NCBI RefSeq assembly: GCF_900113055.1
Contig: NZ_FONZ01000001.1
Location: 124,001-188,000, forward strand
DNA: 64,000 nt
Reading direction: 5' to 3'
Source: Flavimobilis marinus
Lineage (GTDB): Bacteria; Actinomycetota; Actinomycetes; Actinomycetales; Cellulomonadaceae
Both the position numbers and the translations under genes were made by a program. The notes under the pieces are model-generated. The model was not told the DNA's origin and made no database searches. It was given only the letters and a program-made list of their open reading frames with translations. Shown here one piece after another: positions 36,473 to 47,447 of this stretch. Positions within the stretch are counted from its first letter, which is position 1. Each line of letters begins with the position of its first letter.

Positions 36473-37693
36473 ATGTCGATGGCCAGCAGCGCAGCGCCGA
36501 TGATCAGCTTCCGCGACGCCACCAAGGTGTTCGGGGGCGGGCGCTCGGGCGAGGTGCGCGCCGTCGACGGCGTCACGCTCGACGTCGCTGCCGGCGAGGT
36601 CTTCGGGGTGATCGGGTACTCCGGGGCGGGCAAGTCCACCCTGGTCCGCCTGATCAACGCCCTCGAGCCGCTCACGAGCGGGCAGGTCGTCGTCGACGGG
36701 CAGGACGTGGGCGCCCTCGGCGAGGGTGAGCTGCGTGAGGTCCGCTCGCACATCGGCATGATCTTCCAGCAGTTCAATCTGCTCTCCTCCCGCACGGTCG
36801 CCGGGAACGTGGCCTACCCGCTCGAGGTCGCGGGCTGGTCACGGGCCCGGCGGGCCGCGCGCGTCGCCGAGCTCCTCGAGTTCGTCGGCCTGTCCGACAA
36901 GGCCAAGCAGTACCCCTCGAAGCTCTCGGGCGGCCAGAAGCAGCGCGTCGGCATCGCCCGCGCGCTCGCGACCAACCCCAAGGTCCTGCTCGCCGACGAG
37001 TCCACGAGCGCGCTCGACCCCGACACCACCCGCGACGTGCTCAACCTGCTGCGGCGCGTGAACGCGGAGCTCGGCGTCACCATCGTCGTCATCACCCACG
37101 AGATGGACGTCGTGAAGTACATCTGCGACCGCGTCGCGGTGATGGAGCACGGCAAGGTCGTCGAGCACGGCGACGTCTACTCCCTGTTCGCGCGACCGCA
37201 GCACCCGGCCACGCGACGGTTCGTCGGCAGCTCGCTGCGCGACCGTCCCACCGCCGCAGCCCTCGAGCGGCTGCGGCGCCGGCACCCGGGCCGCATCGTC
37301 ACGATCGGGATCCGCGAGGACGGTGCGTCGTCGAACGACCTCACCCGCGCCCTGCGCGAGCACCCGGTCGACGGCACGATCGTCTACGGCGGGATCACCG
37401 AGATCGCCGAGCGGCCGTACGGCTCGCTCACGCTCGCCCTCGAGGGAGCCGACGACGCCGTGGCCGCCTTCCTCGCCGACCTCGCCACCACGACGAGCGT
37501 CCTCGACCTCGGTACCGCCGCAGCGCCGCTCGCTGATCCCGACGCGGTGCCCGAGCGCAGCGACGAGGACGGGGACGGGGGAGCCGTGCGCGGGAGCCTC
37601 GACGTGGGCGCGGCCGGCCTTGCCCAGCACGGCGGGCCCGAGGCCGCGCCCACGTTCAAACTGTTCGCCCCGTTCCGGAGGTGGAAGTCATGA
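36473..37693 (+). CDS. metN: MetN-type ABC transporter ATPase
   Basis: A 406-residue ATPase energising methionine import. Walker A is GYSGAGKSTL, the signature is LSGGQKQRVGIARAL, and Walker B is VLLADESTSALD. The C-terminal NIL regulatory domain (RIVTIGIREDGASSNDLTRA to AVAAFLADLAT) binds methionine and inhibits transport in the family. About 50 extra residues follow it, longer than usual. GGAGGAG lies 5 nt before the ATG. The stop overlaps the metI ATG (ATGA). Confidence 0.95.
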   Translation: MSMASSAAPMISFRDATKVFGGGRSGEVRAVDGVTLDVAAGEVFGVIGYSGAGKSTLVRLINALEPLTSGQVVVDGQDVGALGEGELREVRSHIGMIFQQFNLLSSRTVAGNVAYPLEVAGWSRARRAARVAELLEFVGLSDKAKQYPSKLSGGQKQRVGIARALATNPKVLLADESTSALDPDTTRDVLNLLRRVNAELGVTIVVITHEMDVVKYICDRVAVMEHGKVVEHGDVYSLFARPQHPATRRFVGSSLRDRPTAAALERLRRRHPGRIVTIGIREDGASSNDLTRALREHPVDGTIVYGGITEIAERPYGSLTLALEGADDAVAAFLADLATTTSVLDLGTAAAPLADPDAVPERSDEDGDGGAVRGSLDVGAAGLAQHGGPEAAPTFKLFAPFRRWKS

Positions 37694-38364
37694 TCACGAC
37701 CGTGGACACCGACTGGGAGCGGCTCCAGCCCGTCCTGATCGAGGCGCTGGGCGAGACCCTCTACATGGTGGGCGTCACGCTGCTCGTCGGCGGCTTCTTC
37801 GGGCTGCTCATGGGGCTCGCGCTCTATGCCACGCGTGCCGGCAACCTGCTGGCGAACCGCCCGGTCTTCGCGGTGCTCAACGTGCTCGTGAACCTCGTGC
37901 GCCCCATCCCGTTCATCATCTTCATCACCGCGATCGGGCCGATCACCCTGCAGGTGGTCGGCAAGACCATCGGCACCGAGGCCGTGATCTTCCCCATGAC
38001 GATCATGGCGGCGTTCGCGTTCGCGCGGATCGTCGAGCAGAACCTCGTGGCGCTCGACCCTGGCGTTGTCGAGGCGGCCCGGGCGATGGGCGCGTCCCGG
38101 TTCCGCGTCGTGTGGTCCGTGCTGATCCCCGAGGCGCTCGCGCCGCTGATCCTGGGCTACACGTTCCTGTTCGTGGGCGTGATCGACATGTCCGCCATGG
38201 CTGGCCTGATCGGCGGCGGCGGGCTCGGGGACTTCGCCATCCGGTACGGCTACCAGCGGTTCAACTGGGAGGTCACGCTCGTCACGGTCGGCATCATCGT
38301 GGTGATCGTGCAGGTAATCCAGCTGGGCGGCAACGCGCTCGCGCGGCGCATGCTGCGGCGTTAG
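37690..38364 (+). CDS. metI: MetI-type ABC transporter permease
   Basis: A 224-residue membrane permease with about five helices. The cytoplasmic coupling motif is EAARAMGASRFRVVWSVLIP. NLVRPIPFIIFITAIGPITL and AGLIGGGGLGDFAIRYGYQR are conserved in MetI. The start at ATG 37690 overlaps the metN stop; GGAGGTGG precedes it. The GTG 37681 in frame is less likely. Confidence 0.95.
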   Translation: MITTVDTDWERLQPVLIEALGETLYMVGVTLLVGGFFGLLMGLALYATRAGNLLANRPVFAVLNVLVNLVRPIPFIIFITAIGPITLQVVGKTIGTEAVIFPMTIMAAFAFARIVEQNLVALDPGVVEAARAMGASRFRVVWSVLIPEALAPLILGYTFLFVGVIDMSAMAGLIGGGGLGDFAIRYGYQRFNWEVTLVTVGIIVVIVQVIQLGGNALARRMLRR

Positions 38365-38443
38365 CCGTGGTGCTCCCCGGACCGTTCGCGCGCGGGTGGG
38401 GACGGGGCGTCGGAGGGTCGGTGGCAGCGTCTAAGGTGGCCAC

Positions 38444-41206
38444 GTGAGCACAGCCCTGTATCGCCGTTACCGCCCGGACAGCTTCGCTGACGTCATCGGG
38501 CAGGAGCACGTCACGGGTCCGCTCATGCAGGCGCTCCGGTCCAGCCGCGTCAACCACGCCTACCTGTTCTCGGGGCCGCGCGGGTGCGGCAAGACGACGT
38601 CCGCGCGCATCCTCGCGCGCATCCTCAACTGCGCCCGGAACACCCCGGAGAACCCGAGCGACACCCCCTGCGGGGAGTGCGACTCGTGCGTCGACCTGGC
38701 CACGGGCGGCTCGGGCAGCCTCGATGTCGTCGAGATCGACGCGGCGAGCCACGGTGGTGTCGACGACGCCCGCGAGCTCCGGGAGCGCGCGACGTTCTCC
38801 CCGTCGCGGGACCGCTACAAGATCTTCATCCTCGACGAGGCGCACATGGTGACGCCGCAGGGCTTCAACGCGCTGCTCAAGATCGTCGAGGAGCCGCCGG
38901 AGTACCTGAAGTTCATCTTCGCGACGACGGAGCCGGACAAGGTCATCGGGACCATCCGCTCGCGCACGCACCACTACCCGTTCCGGCTCGTCCCGCCGGA
39001 CGTCCTGCAGCCCTACCTCGACCAGCTGTGCCGCAGCGAGGGCGTGACCGTCGGGTCGGGCGTCCTCCCGCTCGTGGTCCGCGCCGGCGGTGGGTCCGTC
39101 CGTGACTCGCTGTCCGTGATGGACCAGCTGATCGCCGGGTCGCACGACGGCACGGTCGACTACGAGCTCGCCGTCAACCTGCTCGGCTACACCCACGCGA
39201 CGCTGCTCGACGACGCCGTCGAGGCGATGGCCGCGCGCGACGGCGGCAGCCTCTTCCGGGTCGTCGAGCGCGTCATCACCTCGGGTCACGAGCCCCGCCG
39301 GTTCGTCGAGGACCTCCTCGAGCGACTGCGCGACCTCATCGTCATCACCGTCTCGGGCGAGAGCGCGAACGCGGTGCTGCGCGACGTCCCCGCGGACCAG
39401 CTGGCGCGCATGCAGGCGCAGGCGGGCAACCTCGGCACCGCCGAGCTGTCGCGCGCGGCGGACCTCGTGAACGACGCCCTGACGGAGATGACCGGGGCCA
39501 CGTCGCCGCGGCTGCACCTCGAGCTGCTGTGCGCGCGCCTGCTGCTGCCCGCGGCCGACGACGGCGCCCGCGGCCTGGCCGCGCGGCTCGACCGCCTCGA
39601 GCGTGGGGCTGCCGGAACCCCCAACCTGGCGGCACCGCCGCGGTACGAGGCCGCGGTGCCGGCCGCGCCCGCCGCGCCCGCTGCGCCACGACCGGCCGCC
39701 GCCGCAGTCCCCACGCCGGAGCCCGAGCGCCCCACCCCGGTCGCGGTCGTCGAGGGGCCCGTGGTCCCCGCCGGGCCGGCCCCGCGACTGACGCCTGAGC
39801 CCGTCGTGCCGCCGGCGGCCGAGGCCGCGACCACGCCCGCCGCTGCGTCCGAGCCGGTCGCCCCGCCGGTGTCCTCCGCCCCGCGCGAGCCGGCCGCTGC
39901 CCGCGAGCCGGCCGCTGCGAGCGAGTCCGCGACGCAGAAGAACCCCGCGGCCCAGGAGGCGCCCGAGGATGCGGCGTTGACCGAGCCCCGGCGCGAGACC
40001 TCGCCTGCGCCTGCCGCCGAGCCGGTGGCACCGCCCGTGGCCGGGCCCGCCCCCGCCGCAGAGCTCGCGGCTCTGGCGGCGGCGTCTGGGTCCTCCGGCA
40101 CGCCGGACACCGAGATGCTGCGTCGGCGCTGGCCCGAGGTCCTAGACACCCTGTCGCGCGTGAAGCGCACCACGTGGGCTCTCGTCGGGCCCAACTCGCA
40201 GGTCGTGGAGCTCACCGACAGCGCGCTGCGCTTGTCGTTCAGCTCGCCCGGCCTCGCTACGGCGTTCCGCGGCGGCCCGCACGCGCAGATGGTCCAGCAG
40301 GCCGTCCGCGAGACGCTCGGCTTCGACGTCCGGGTCGAGGGTTCGGTGGACGAGCGTCGTGGGGGAGGCGCGGGGCAGTCGGGTCCGGCAGGCCCGTCAG
40401 GTCCGACGTCCGCCGCCCCTGCACCCGCGGCGGTGTCCGCACCCGTGCGCGTCAGCGCCCAGTCCGCGGTCCCCGCGCGGACGCCAGCGTCCCAGCCCGC
40501 GCCCTCGTTCCCCGCGCCCCAGCCCGTCTCGCCCGCAGGCGCGCCGGCTCGTGCGGAGTCCACGGCGCGTGACCAGCGGTCCGTGACCTCACCCCCGTGG
40601 GACGTCGACGAGCCGGAGGAGGACCCGGGCCCCGCCGACCACGCGTGGTCGGACGAGCCCGCAGGTCCCGAGGCGCCGCGCCCGGACGCTGCTCCCGCGC
40701 GTCAGTCGTCGCGGCCGGAGACGGCGCCCGGGCAGGCGCCAGCAGCAGGGCAGGCGGCGGCAGCAAGGCAGGCGCCGGCCGCGGCCGTCGTGGAGCCCGT
40801 GGTCGCGCCCGAGGACGTCACGTGGGAGGTCGCGCCCCTCGGCACGGCCCACCAGCCCAGCGCCGCCGCCCCGGCTGACACGCACGGGTCCGCGGGCGGA
40901 GCAGCGCCGGTGAGCCCGAGCTCCACCGGCGCGAGCACCGGGGCCCCGGCCGGGGTCGCCGCCGCACGGCTCGCCGCGACACGCGCGTCCGCGCCGTCGG
41001 CGCCGAGCGCGCCCCACGTGGCGGGGCGAGGCGCCGCCGCCCCCCAGCGCGCCTCCGACGTCGAGCCGCCGTACGACCCGGAGGAAGAGCCGCCCTACGA
41101 CGAGGACAGCGTCCCGTTCGTCGAGCACACCCTCCAGGGGGTTCCGCTCGTGGCACAGCTCCTCGGGGGCACCGTCATCGACGAGATCATCGACCCCGGC
41201 GCCTGA
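38444..41206 (+). CDS. dnaX: DNA polymerase III subunits gamma/tau
   Basis: Clamp-loader ATPase, 920 residues. Walker A is GPRGCGKTTSARI, the zinc module reads CGECDSC with an upstream Cys, and Walker B is IFILDEAH. The sensor/clamp-loader domain III extends to about 380. After that comes a very long Ala/Pro-rich linker (about 400-510 and 640-870) around a DNA- and alpha-binding domain (RWPEVLDTLSRVKRTTWALV). The acidic C-terminus ends LGGTVIDEIIDPG. I found no obvious frameshift site for a short gamma. GTG 38444 lies 6 nt after TAAGGT (38432-38437). Confidence 0.97.
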   Translation: MSTALYRRYRPDSFADVIGQEHVTGPLMQALRSSRVNHAYLFSGPRGCGKTTSARILARILNCARNTPENPSDTPCGECDSCVDLATGGSGSLDVVEIDAASHGGVDDARELRERATFSPSRDRYKIFILDEAHMVTPQGFNALLKIVEEPPEYLKFIFATTEPDKVIGTIRSRTHHYPFRLVPPDVLQPYLDQLCRSEGVTVGSGVLPLVVRAGGGSVRDSLSVMDQLIAGSHDGTVDYELAVNLLGYTHATLLDDAVEAMAARDGGSLFRVVERVITSGHEPRRFVEDLLERLRDLIVITVSGESANAVLRDVPADQLARMQAQAGNLGTAELSRAADLVNDALTEMTGATSPRLHLELLCARLLLPAADDGARGLAARLDRLERGAAGTPNLAAPPRYEAAVPAAPAAPAAPRPAAAAVPTPEPERPTPVAVVEGPVVPAGPAPRLTPEPVVPPAAEAATTPAAASEPVAPPVSSAPREPAAAREPAAASESATQKNPAAQEAPEDAALTEPRRETSPAPAAEPVAPPVAGPAPAAELAALAAASGSSGTPDTEMLRRRWPEVLDTLSRVKRTTWALVGPNSQVVELTDSALRLSFSSPGLATAFRGGPHAQMVQQAVRETLGFDVRVEGSVDERRGGGAGQSGPAGPSGPTSAAPAPAAVSAPVRVSAQSAVPARTPASQPAPSFPAPQPVSPAGAPARAESTARDQRSVTSPPWDVDEPEEDPGPADHAWSDEPAGPEAPRPDAAPARQSSRPETAPGQAPAAGQAAAARQAPAAAVVEPVVAPEDVTWEVAPLGTAHQPSAAAPADTHGSAGGAAPVSPSSTGASTGAPAGVAAARLAATRASAPSAPSAPHVAGRGAAAPQRASDVEPPYDPEEEPPYDEDSVPFVEHTLQGVPLVAQLLGGTVIDEIIDPGA

Positions 41207-41313
41207 CGCCACGCCACCGGCGGCGCTCGTGCGCCTGCCGACCGCGCCAGCCGCCGGGCTGCCACGGGATCACGTCGGTCGGCGGGCACACCGGCAGGAC
41301 GTAGGCTGACGGT

Positions 41314-41913
41314 GTGTATGAAGGCGCGGTCCAGGACCTGATCGACGAGCTCGGGCGACTCCCCGGGGTCGGCCCCAAGAGCGCCCAGCGCATCGCGTTC
41401 CACCTCCTCGCGGCCGACCCCGTCGACGTGCGCCGCCTCGCGGACGCCCTGACCGAGGTCAAGGCACGCGTGCGGTTCTGCGACGTGTGCGGCAACGTCA
41501 CCGAGGAGGAGACGTGCCGCGTGTGCCGCGACCCGCGTCGCTCGCCCGCAGTGATCTGCGTCGTCGAGGAGCCCAAGGACGTCGTCGCGATCGAGCGCAC
41601 CCGCGAGTTTCGCGGCAAGTACCACGTGCTCGGCGGCGCCATCAACCCCATCGAGAACGTCGGGCCGGACGACCTGCGGATCGCCGAGCTCATGACGCGC
41701 CTCGCGGACGGCACCGTCCAGGAGGTCATCCTCGCGATGGACCCGAACGTCGAGGGCGAGGCCACCGCCACGTACCTCTCGCGCATGCTCGGCCCCATGG
41801 GGCTGCGGGTGACGCGCCTGGCTTCCGGCCTGCCGGTCGGAGGCGACTTGGAGTACGCCGACGAGGTCACGCTCGGTCGCGCGTTCGAGGGACGGAGGCT
41901 CGTCAGTGGCTGA
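41314..41913 (+). CDS. recR: Recombination mediator RecR
   Basis: A 199-residue DNA clamp that helps RecO load RecA. The helix-hairpin-helix is [20 protein letters not shown], the zinc finger is CDVCGN...CRVC, and the Toprim domain has VVEEPKD and [14 protein letters not shown]. Start GTG 41314 lies 6 nt after TAGGCT (41302-41307). No ybaB/ebfC gene lies between dnaX and recR, unlike in many bacteria. The stop overlaps the next gene's start by 8 bp. Confidence 0.97.
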   Translation: MYEGAVQDLIDELGRLPGVGPKSAQRIAFHLLAADPVDVRRLADALTEVKARVRFCDVCGNVTEEETCRVCRDPRRSPAVICVVEEPKDVVAIERTREFRGKYHVLGGAINPIENVGPDDLRIAELMTRLADGTVQEVILAMDPNVEGEATATYLSRMLGPMGLRVTRLASGLPVGGDLEYADEVTLGRAFEGRRLVSG

Positions 41914-42475
41914 GCGCGAGGACGACCTGCACGAGATCGCCCAGACCTTCGCCGGTCAGGCGACCACCTTCCTGCGCGCCACGACGCAGATCGCCTCGGG
42001 CGGTGCCCCCGCCGCAGCCATCCCGCTGCTGCTGCTCGCGACGTCGGAGATCCTGGCCGCCGGCGCGCGCCTCGGGGCGATCGTCGACGTCGTCCCGTCC
42101 GAGCGGTTCGAGCCCGACTCCGGGCCGGACACGGACCTCGACCCCCTGCGCACCGGCCTCGCCCGCGCCCTCGACGGGCTCGACGACTACGTCGAGATCA
42201 TCGACCCGATCCTCGGCCCCGACGCCGGGCCCGCGACCCTGTCAGCCGACATCGCCGACATCGCGAGCGCCCTGACGCAAGGGCTCGCACACTTCGACGC
42301 CGGGCACGAGCTCGAGGCTCTGTGGTGGTGGCAGTTCTCGTTCCTGTCGCTGTGGGGGGAGCGCGCCGCAGGCGCGGCCCGGGTGCTGCACGTGATCCTC
42401 GCGCACCTGCGTCTCGACGTGGAGGACGACGTCGCCGCCGAGGCCGAGTACGACGCGCTGCAGCAGCACCTCTGA
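41906..42475 (+). CDS. DUF5063-family protein
   Basis: A 189-residue cytoplasmic protein of unknown function that typically follows recR in actinobacteria. Recognisable blocks are [34 protein letters not shown], and [20 protein letters not shown] with its Trp triplet. GTG 41906 overlaps the recR stop, so the two are coupled. Its conserved place between recR and the aspartate-family genes suggests operon membership rather than function. Confidence 0.8.
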   Translation: MAEREDDLHEIAQTFAGQATTFLRATTQIASGGAPAAAIPLLLLATSEILAAGARLGAIVDVVPSERFEPDSGPDTDLDPLRTGLARALDGLDDYVEIIDPILGPDAGPATLSADIADIASALTQGLAHFDAGHELEALWWWQFSFLSLWGERAAGAARVLHVILAHLRLDVEDDVAAEAEYDALQQHL

Positions 42476-42487
42476 CAGCGCCCGCCC

Positions 42488-43258
42488 GTGGACGTCGAGG
42501 TCTCGACCCTGCTCCTGCTCCTCCTGGCGGCACTGACCGCGGGATGGATCGACGCCGTCGTCGGGGGCGGTGGCCTGGTGCAGCTGCCCGCGCTGCTGCT
42601 GGTGCCCGGCATCAGCCCGGTGCAGGCGCTCGCGACCAACAAGCTCGCGAGCATCATGGGGACGTCCGTGAGCGCCGCGACGTTCTACCGCCGGGTGCAC
42701 CCTGACCTGCGCACCGCGGGGCCGATGGCCCTGACCGCGTTCGTCGGCGCTATCGGCGGGGCCGCGATCGCCTCGCGGATACCGAGCGAGCTGTTCACCC
42801 CGATCATCCTCGGCGTGCTCGTGCTGGTGGCGGTCTTCACGATCGCCCGGCCCTCGGTCGGCGCGACCACCCAGCTGCGGTGGTCCGGGAACGGCCACCT
42901 CGGTGCAGCCGCGGGGATCGGGCTCGTCATCGGCGCCTATGACGGCCTGCTCGGCCCCGGCACGGGCACCTTCCTGGTGATCTCCCTGGTGAGTGTCCTG
43001 GGGTACGCGTTCCTGCCGGCGTCGGCCATCGCCAAGATCGCCAACTTCGCGACGAACGCGGGCGCCCTGATCTTCTTCGTCCCGCACGGTGCCGTGATCT
43101 GGGGGCTCGGCCTCGCGATGGGCGCAGCCAACCTCACCGGCGGGTACATCGGCGCGCGCATGGCGGTCGCGAAGGGCAGCGGGTTCGTGCGCGGGGTGTT
43201 CGTCGTCGTCGTCTCCGCGCTGATCCTGCGCCTGGGCTGGCAGGTCTTCGCCGGCTGA
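42488..43258 (+). CDS. TSUP (TauE/SafE)-family permease
   Basis: A 256-residue membrane protein with about eight helices. The family's repeated glycine motifs are GWIDAVVGGGGLVQLPALLL and GAYDGLLGPGTGTFLVISLV. TSUP proteins move sulfite, sulfoacetate or related anions; the substrate here is unknown. It begins 12 nt after the DUF5063 gene. Confidence 0.9.
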   Translation: MDVEVSTLLLLLLAALTAGWIDAVVGGGGLVQLPALLLVPGISPVQALATNKLASIMGTSVSAATFYRRVHPDLRTAGPMALTAFVGAIGGAAIASRIPSELFTPIILGVLVLVAVFTIARPSVGATTQLRWSGNGHLGAAAGIGLVIGAYDGLLGPGTGTFLVISLVSVLGYAFLPASAIAKIANFATNAGALIFFVPHGAVIWGLGLAMGAANLTGGYIGARMAVAKGSGFVRGVFVVVVSALILRLGWQVFAG

Positions 43259-43289
43259 CGCCAGCGTGCCGCCGCATGACGGCCGTGCA

Positions 43290-43328
43290 AGCACACTCTG
43301 GCTCGGCTGACCCGAGCGGGAGTGTGCT
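43290..43328. terminator. Hairpin (AGCACACTC family) before lysC
   Basis: Arms 43290-43306 and 43312-43328 (17 bp, 2 mismatches) around CTGAC. Outer bases AGCACACTC match the hairpin at 35137. It probably ends the recR-TSUP transcript. Confidence 0.65.
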
Positions 43329-43351
43329 GGCGTCGCGGTGGCACCCGGCGC

Positions 43352-43357
43352 TACGAT
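43352..43357 (+). promoter_or_regulatory. -10 box of lysC
   Basis: TACGAT lies 62 nt before the ATG. The intervening leader has GGAG 8 nt before the start. I see no lysine riboswitch. Confidence 0.45.
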
Positions 43358-43419
43358 CGGGGCTTCGTACCTATCTGGTGGACGTTTAGATCGACGGGAC
43401 CAGGAACGGAGCTTGAACG

Positions 43420-45764
<2,345 letters not shown>

Positions 45765-45786
45765 TCGGGCGCGCTACAGTTCGCGC

Positions 45787-46746
45787 GTGAACGAAGTATC
45801 GGCGACCACCCTCCCGCCCGACGTCGCGGCCGAGCTGGAGGCCGCCCACCAGGGCGTCGCCGAGCGCCGGTCCCTCGAGCGGCGCCTGGTCGTGCTGACC
45901 GAGGAGGTCGCCCGCGCCGAGCGGGCGGCCGCCCAGGCGCACGCCGTGCTGCGCGACGAGGAGGCCGACGTCGCGAGGCTCGAGAGCTGGTCGCCCACGC
46001 GGATCCTCGCGGGGCTGCGCGGCAACCGGGACGCCGATCTCACGCGCGAGCAGGCCGAGGCGGACCTCGCCCGGATGCGGGCGGCCAGCGCCGACGCCGC
46101 CCTCGAGCGCGCCCGGCAGCAGGAGCACGAGGTCCGCACCCGCCTGGTCACCTGCGGCGACGCGGAGCGCCGCCTGTCCGCGGCGCTCTGGGTCAAGGAG
46201 CAGTGGCTCGTGCAGTCCGGCGACGCCCGCGGCGACCGGCTAGCGGAGATCCTCGCCGAGCACGGCACCGCACGGGACCGCCTGCGTGAGATCACCGAGG
46301 CGCAGTCCGCGGCGACCGCCGCCCACGCCGCGCTGCGGGACGTCGCCTCGCTCCTCGGCGACGCGCACGGCCTGGCCACGTTCGACACGTTCTTCTCGGG
46401 TGGCCTCGTGACCGACATGATGAAGTACGGGCGCCTCGACCGTGCCCAGGCGGGCCTGCGGGCCGCCGACGGCGCCCTGGCCCACCTGGCGGCCGAGCTC
46501 GCCGACGTCGGCCTCGACGGGCCGGGCAGCATCCAGATCGACCAGCTGACCCAGTTCTTCGACGTGTTCTTCGACAACATTTTCTCGGACTGGGCTGTGC
46601 GCGGCCGGGTCCGTGACGCCCTGGACCAGGTGCAGCGGATGCTGGCCAGGCTCGACGACGTGGCCTCGGCGCTGGCGCGCCAGGCAGCGCAGACCCAGGA
46701 GCTGCTGAGCGACCTCGGTGCCGAGCGGCACCGTCTGCTGGGCTGA
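45787..46746 (+). CDS. Coiled-coil protein of unknown function
   Basis: A 319-residue protein without signal or membrane segment. Helical, Ala/Arg/Glu-rich heptads run from about 10 to 190 (ERRLVVLTEEVARAERAAAQ and DLTREQAEADLARMRAASAD). The middle has a conserved-looking non-coil region FDTFFSGGLVTDMMKYGRLD. A second helix-rich segment follows with Phe-rich QFFDVFFDNIFSDWAVRGRV. GTG 45787 lies 6 nt after TACAGT (45775-45780), so it has its own leaderless promoter although it begins 22 nt after asd. Confidence 0.7.
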   Translation: MNEVSATTLPPDVAAELEAAHQGVAERRSLERRLVVLTEEVARAERAAAQAHAVLRDEEADVARLESWSPTRILAGLRGNRDADLTREQAEADLARMRAASADAALERARQQEHEVRTRLVTCGDAERRLSAALWVKEQWLVQSGDARGDRLAEILAEHGTARDRLREITEAQSAATAAHAALRDVASLLGDAHGLATFDTFFSGGLVTDMMKYGRLDRAQAGLRAADGALAHLAAELADVGLDGPGSIQIDQLTQFFDVFFDNIFSDWAVRGRVRDALDQVQRMLARLDDVASALARQAAQTQELLSDLGAERHRLLG

Positions 46747-46777
46747 TCCCGGCGCGCTGGCGGGACGCGAGCCGGCC

Positions 46778-47362
46778 CTACAAGGAGGACGTCAGGCTGC
46801 GGACGCTCGCGTGCACCTCGTCGAGCGTGCGGTCGGGCTGGAACACGAGCCACTCCAGGCCTGCGACGAGCGTCGCGCCGAACACGGCCGCGGCGACCAG
46901 CGAGACGTCCTCGCCGGGCCGCCGGGCGCGGATCTCGAGCGCGAACATCGAGATCGTCTCCGCGCGCAGCTGCGCGATCGACTGCTGCCACTCGCGTTCC
47001 GCGCGGAACACCTCGGCCGCCAGCAGCTTGGCGAGGTCGGGGTAGGAGTGCACGGCGACGAGCAGCGCGCGGACCATGGCATCGACGCGTCCGGCGTCGG
47101 GCGCCGCGTCTCGCGCCTCACTGAGGGCAGCGCGAAGGCGGGCGGTGCCCTCGTCCAGGGCGGCCTCGAGGATGTCGGACTTCGAGGTGAAGTTGTAGTA
47201 GACGCTTCCCTTCGCGACGCCGGCCTCGGCCGCGATGTCGTCGACCGACGTCGCGGAGAACCCGCGGCTCGCCACCAGGCGCACGGCCGCGTCGATGACC
47301 AGGGCGCGGGTGCCGCGGCGGCGGGCGGTGTTCCCGTCCTGGCGCGGGGTCGACGTCGTCAT
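46778..47362 (-). CDS. TetR-family regulator
   Basis: A 194-residue repressor-type regulator. The helix-turn-helix is at about 16-62 (ALVIDAAVRLVASRGFSATS, DIAAEAGVAKGSVYYNFTSK). The C-terminal helical domain is of the drug-binding type. ATG 47362 has AGGA 8 nt upstream. It is the last gene after the ABC ATPase and YhgE/Pip permease on the same strand. A 14-bp palindrome upstream of the ATPase gene is its likely operator. Confidence 0.92.
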   Translation of the reverse strand: MTTSTPRQDGNTARRRGTRALVIDAAVRLVASRGFSATSVDDIAAEAGVAKGSVYYNFTSKSDILEAALDEGTARLRAALSEARDAAPDAGRVDAMVRALLVAVHSYPDLAKLLAAEVFRAEREWQQSIAQLRAETISMFALEIRARRPGEDVSLVAAAVFGATLVAGLEWLVFQPDRTLDEVHASVRSLTSSL

Positions 47363-47389
47363 GAGGCCCATCCTTTCAGCACCGGGCGG

Positions 47390-47425
47390 CCCGGCGGCAC
47401 CTCCTGGGCAGGTGGTGCCACCGGG
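47390..47425. terminator. Hairpin between YhgE/Pip and tetR genes
   Basis: CCCGGCGGCACCT (47390-47402) pairs with 47410-47425 with small mismatches. It may reduce readthrough into tetR. Confidence 0.5.
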
Positions 47426-47447
47426 CTGTCGGCGTCCGGCCCGCGGC

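Noticed and set aside
39600-41200. Low-complexity GC repeat region
   Set aside because: It encodes the Ala/Pro-rich tau linker of dnaX, expected in actinobacteria.
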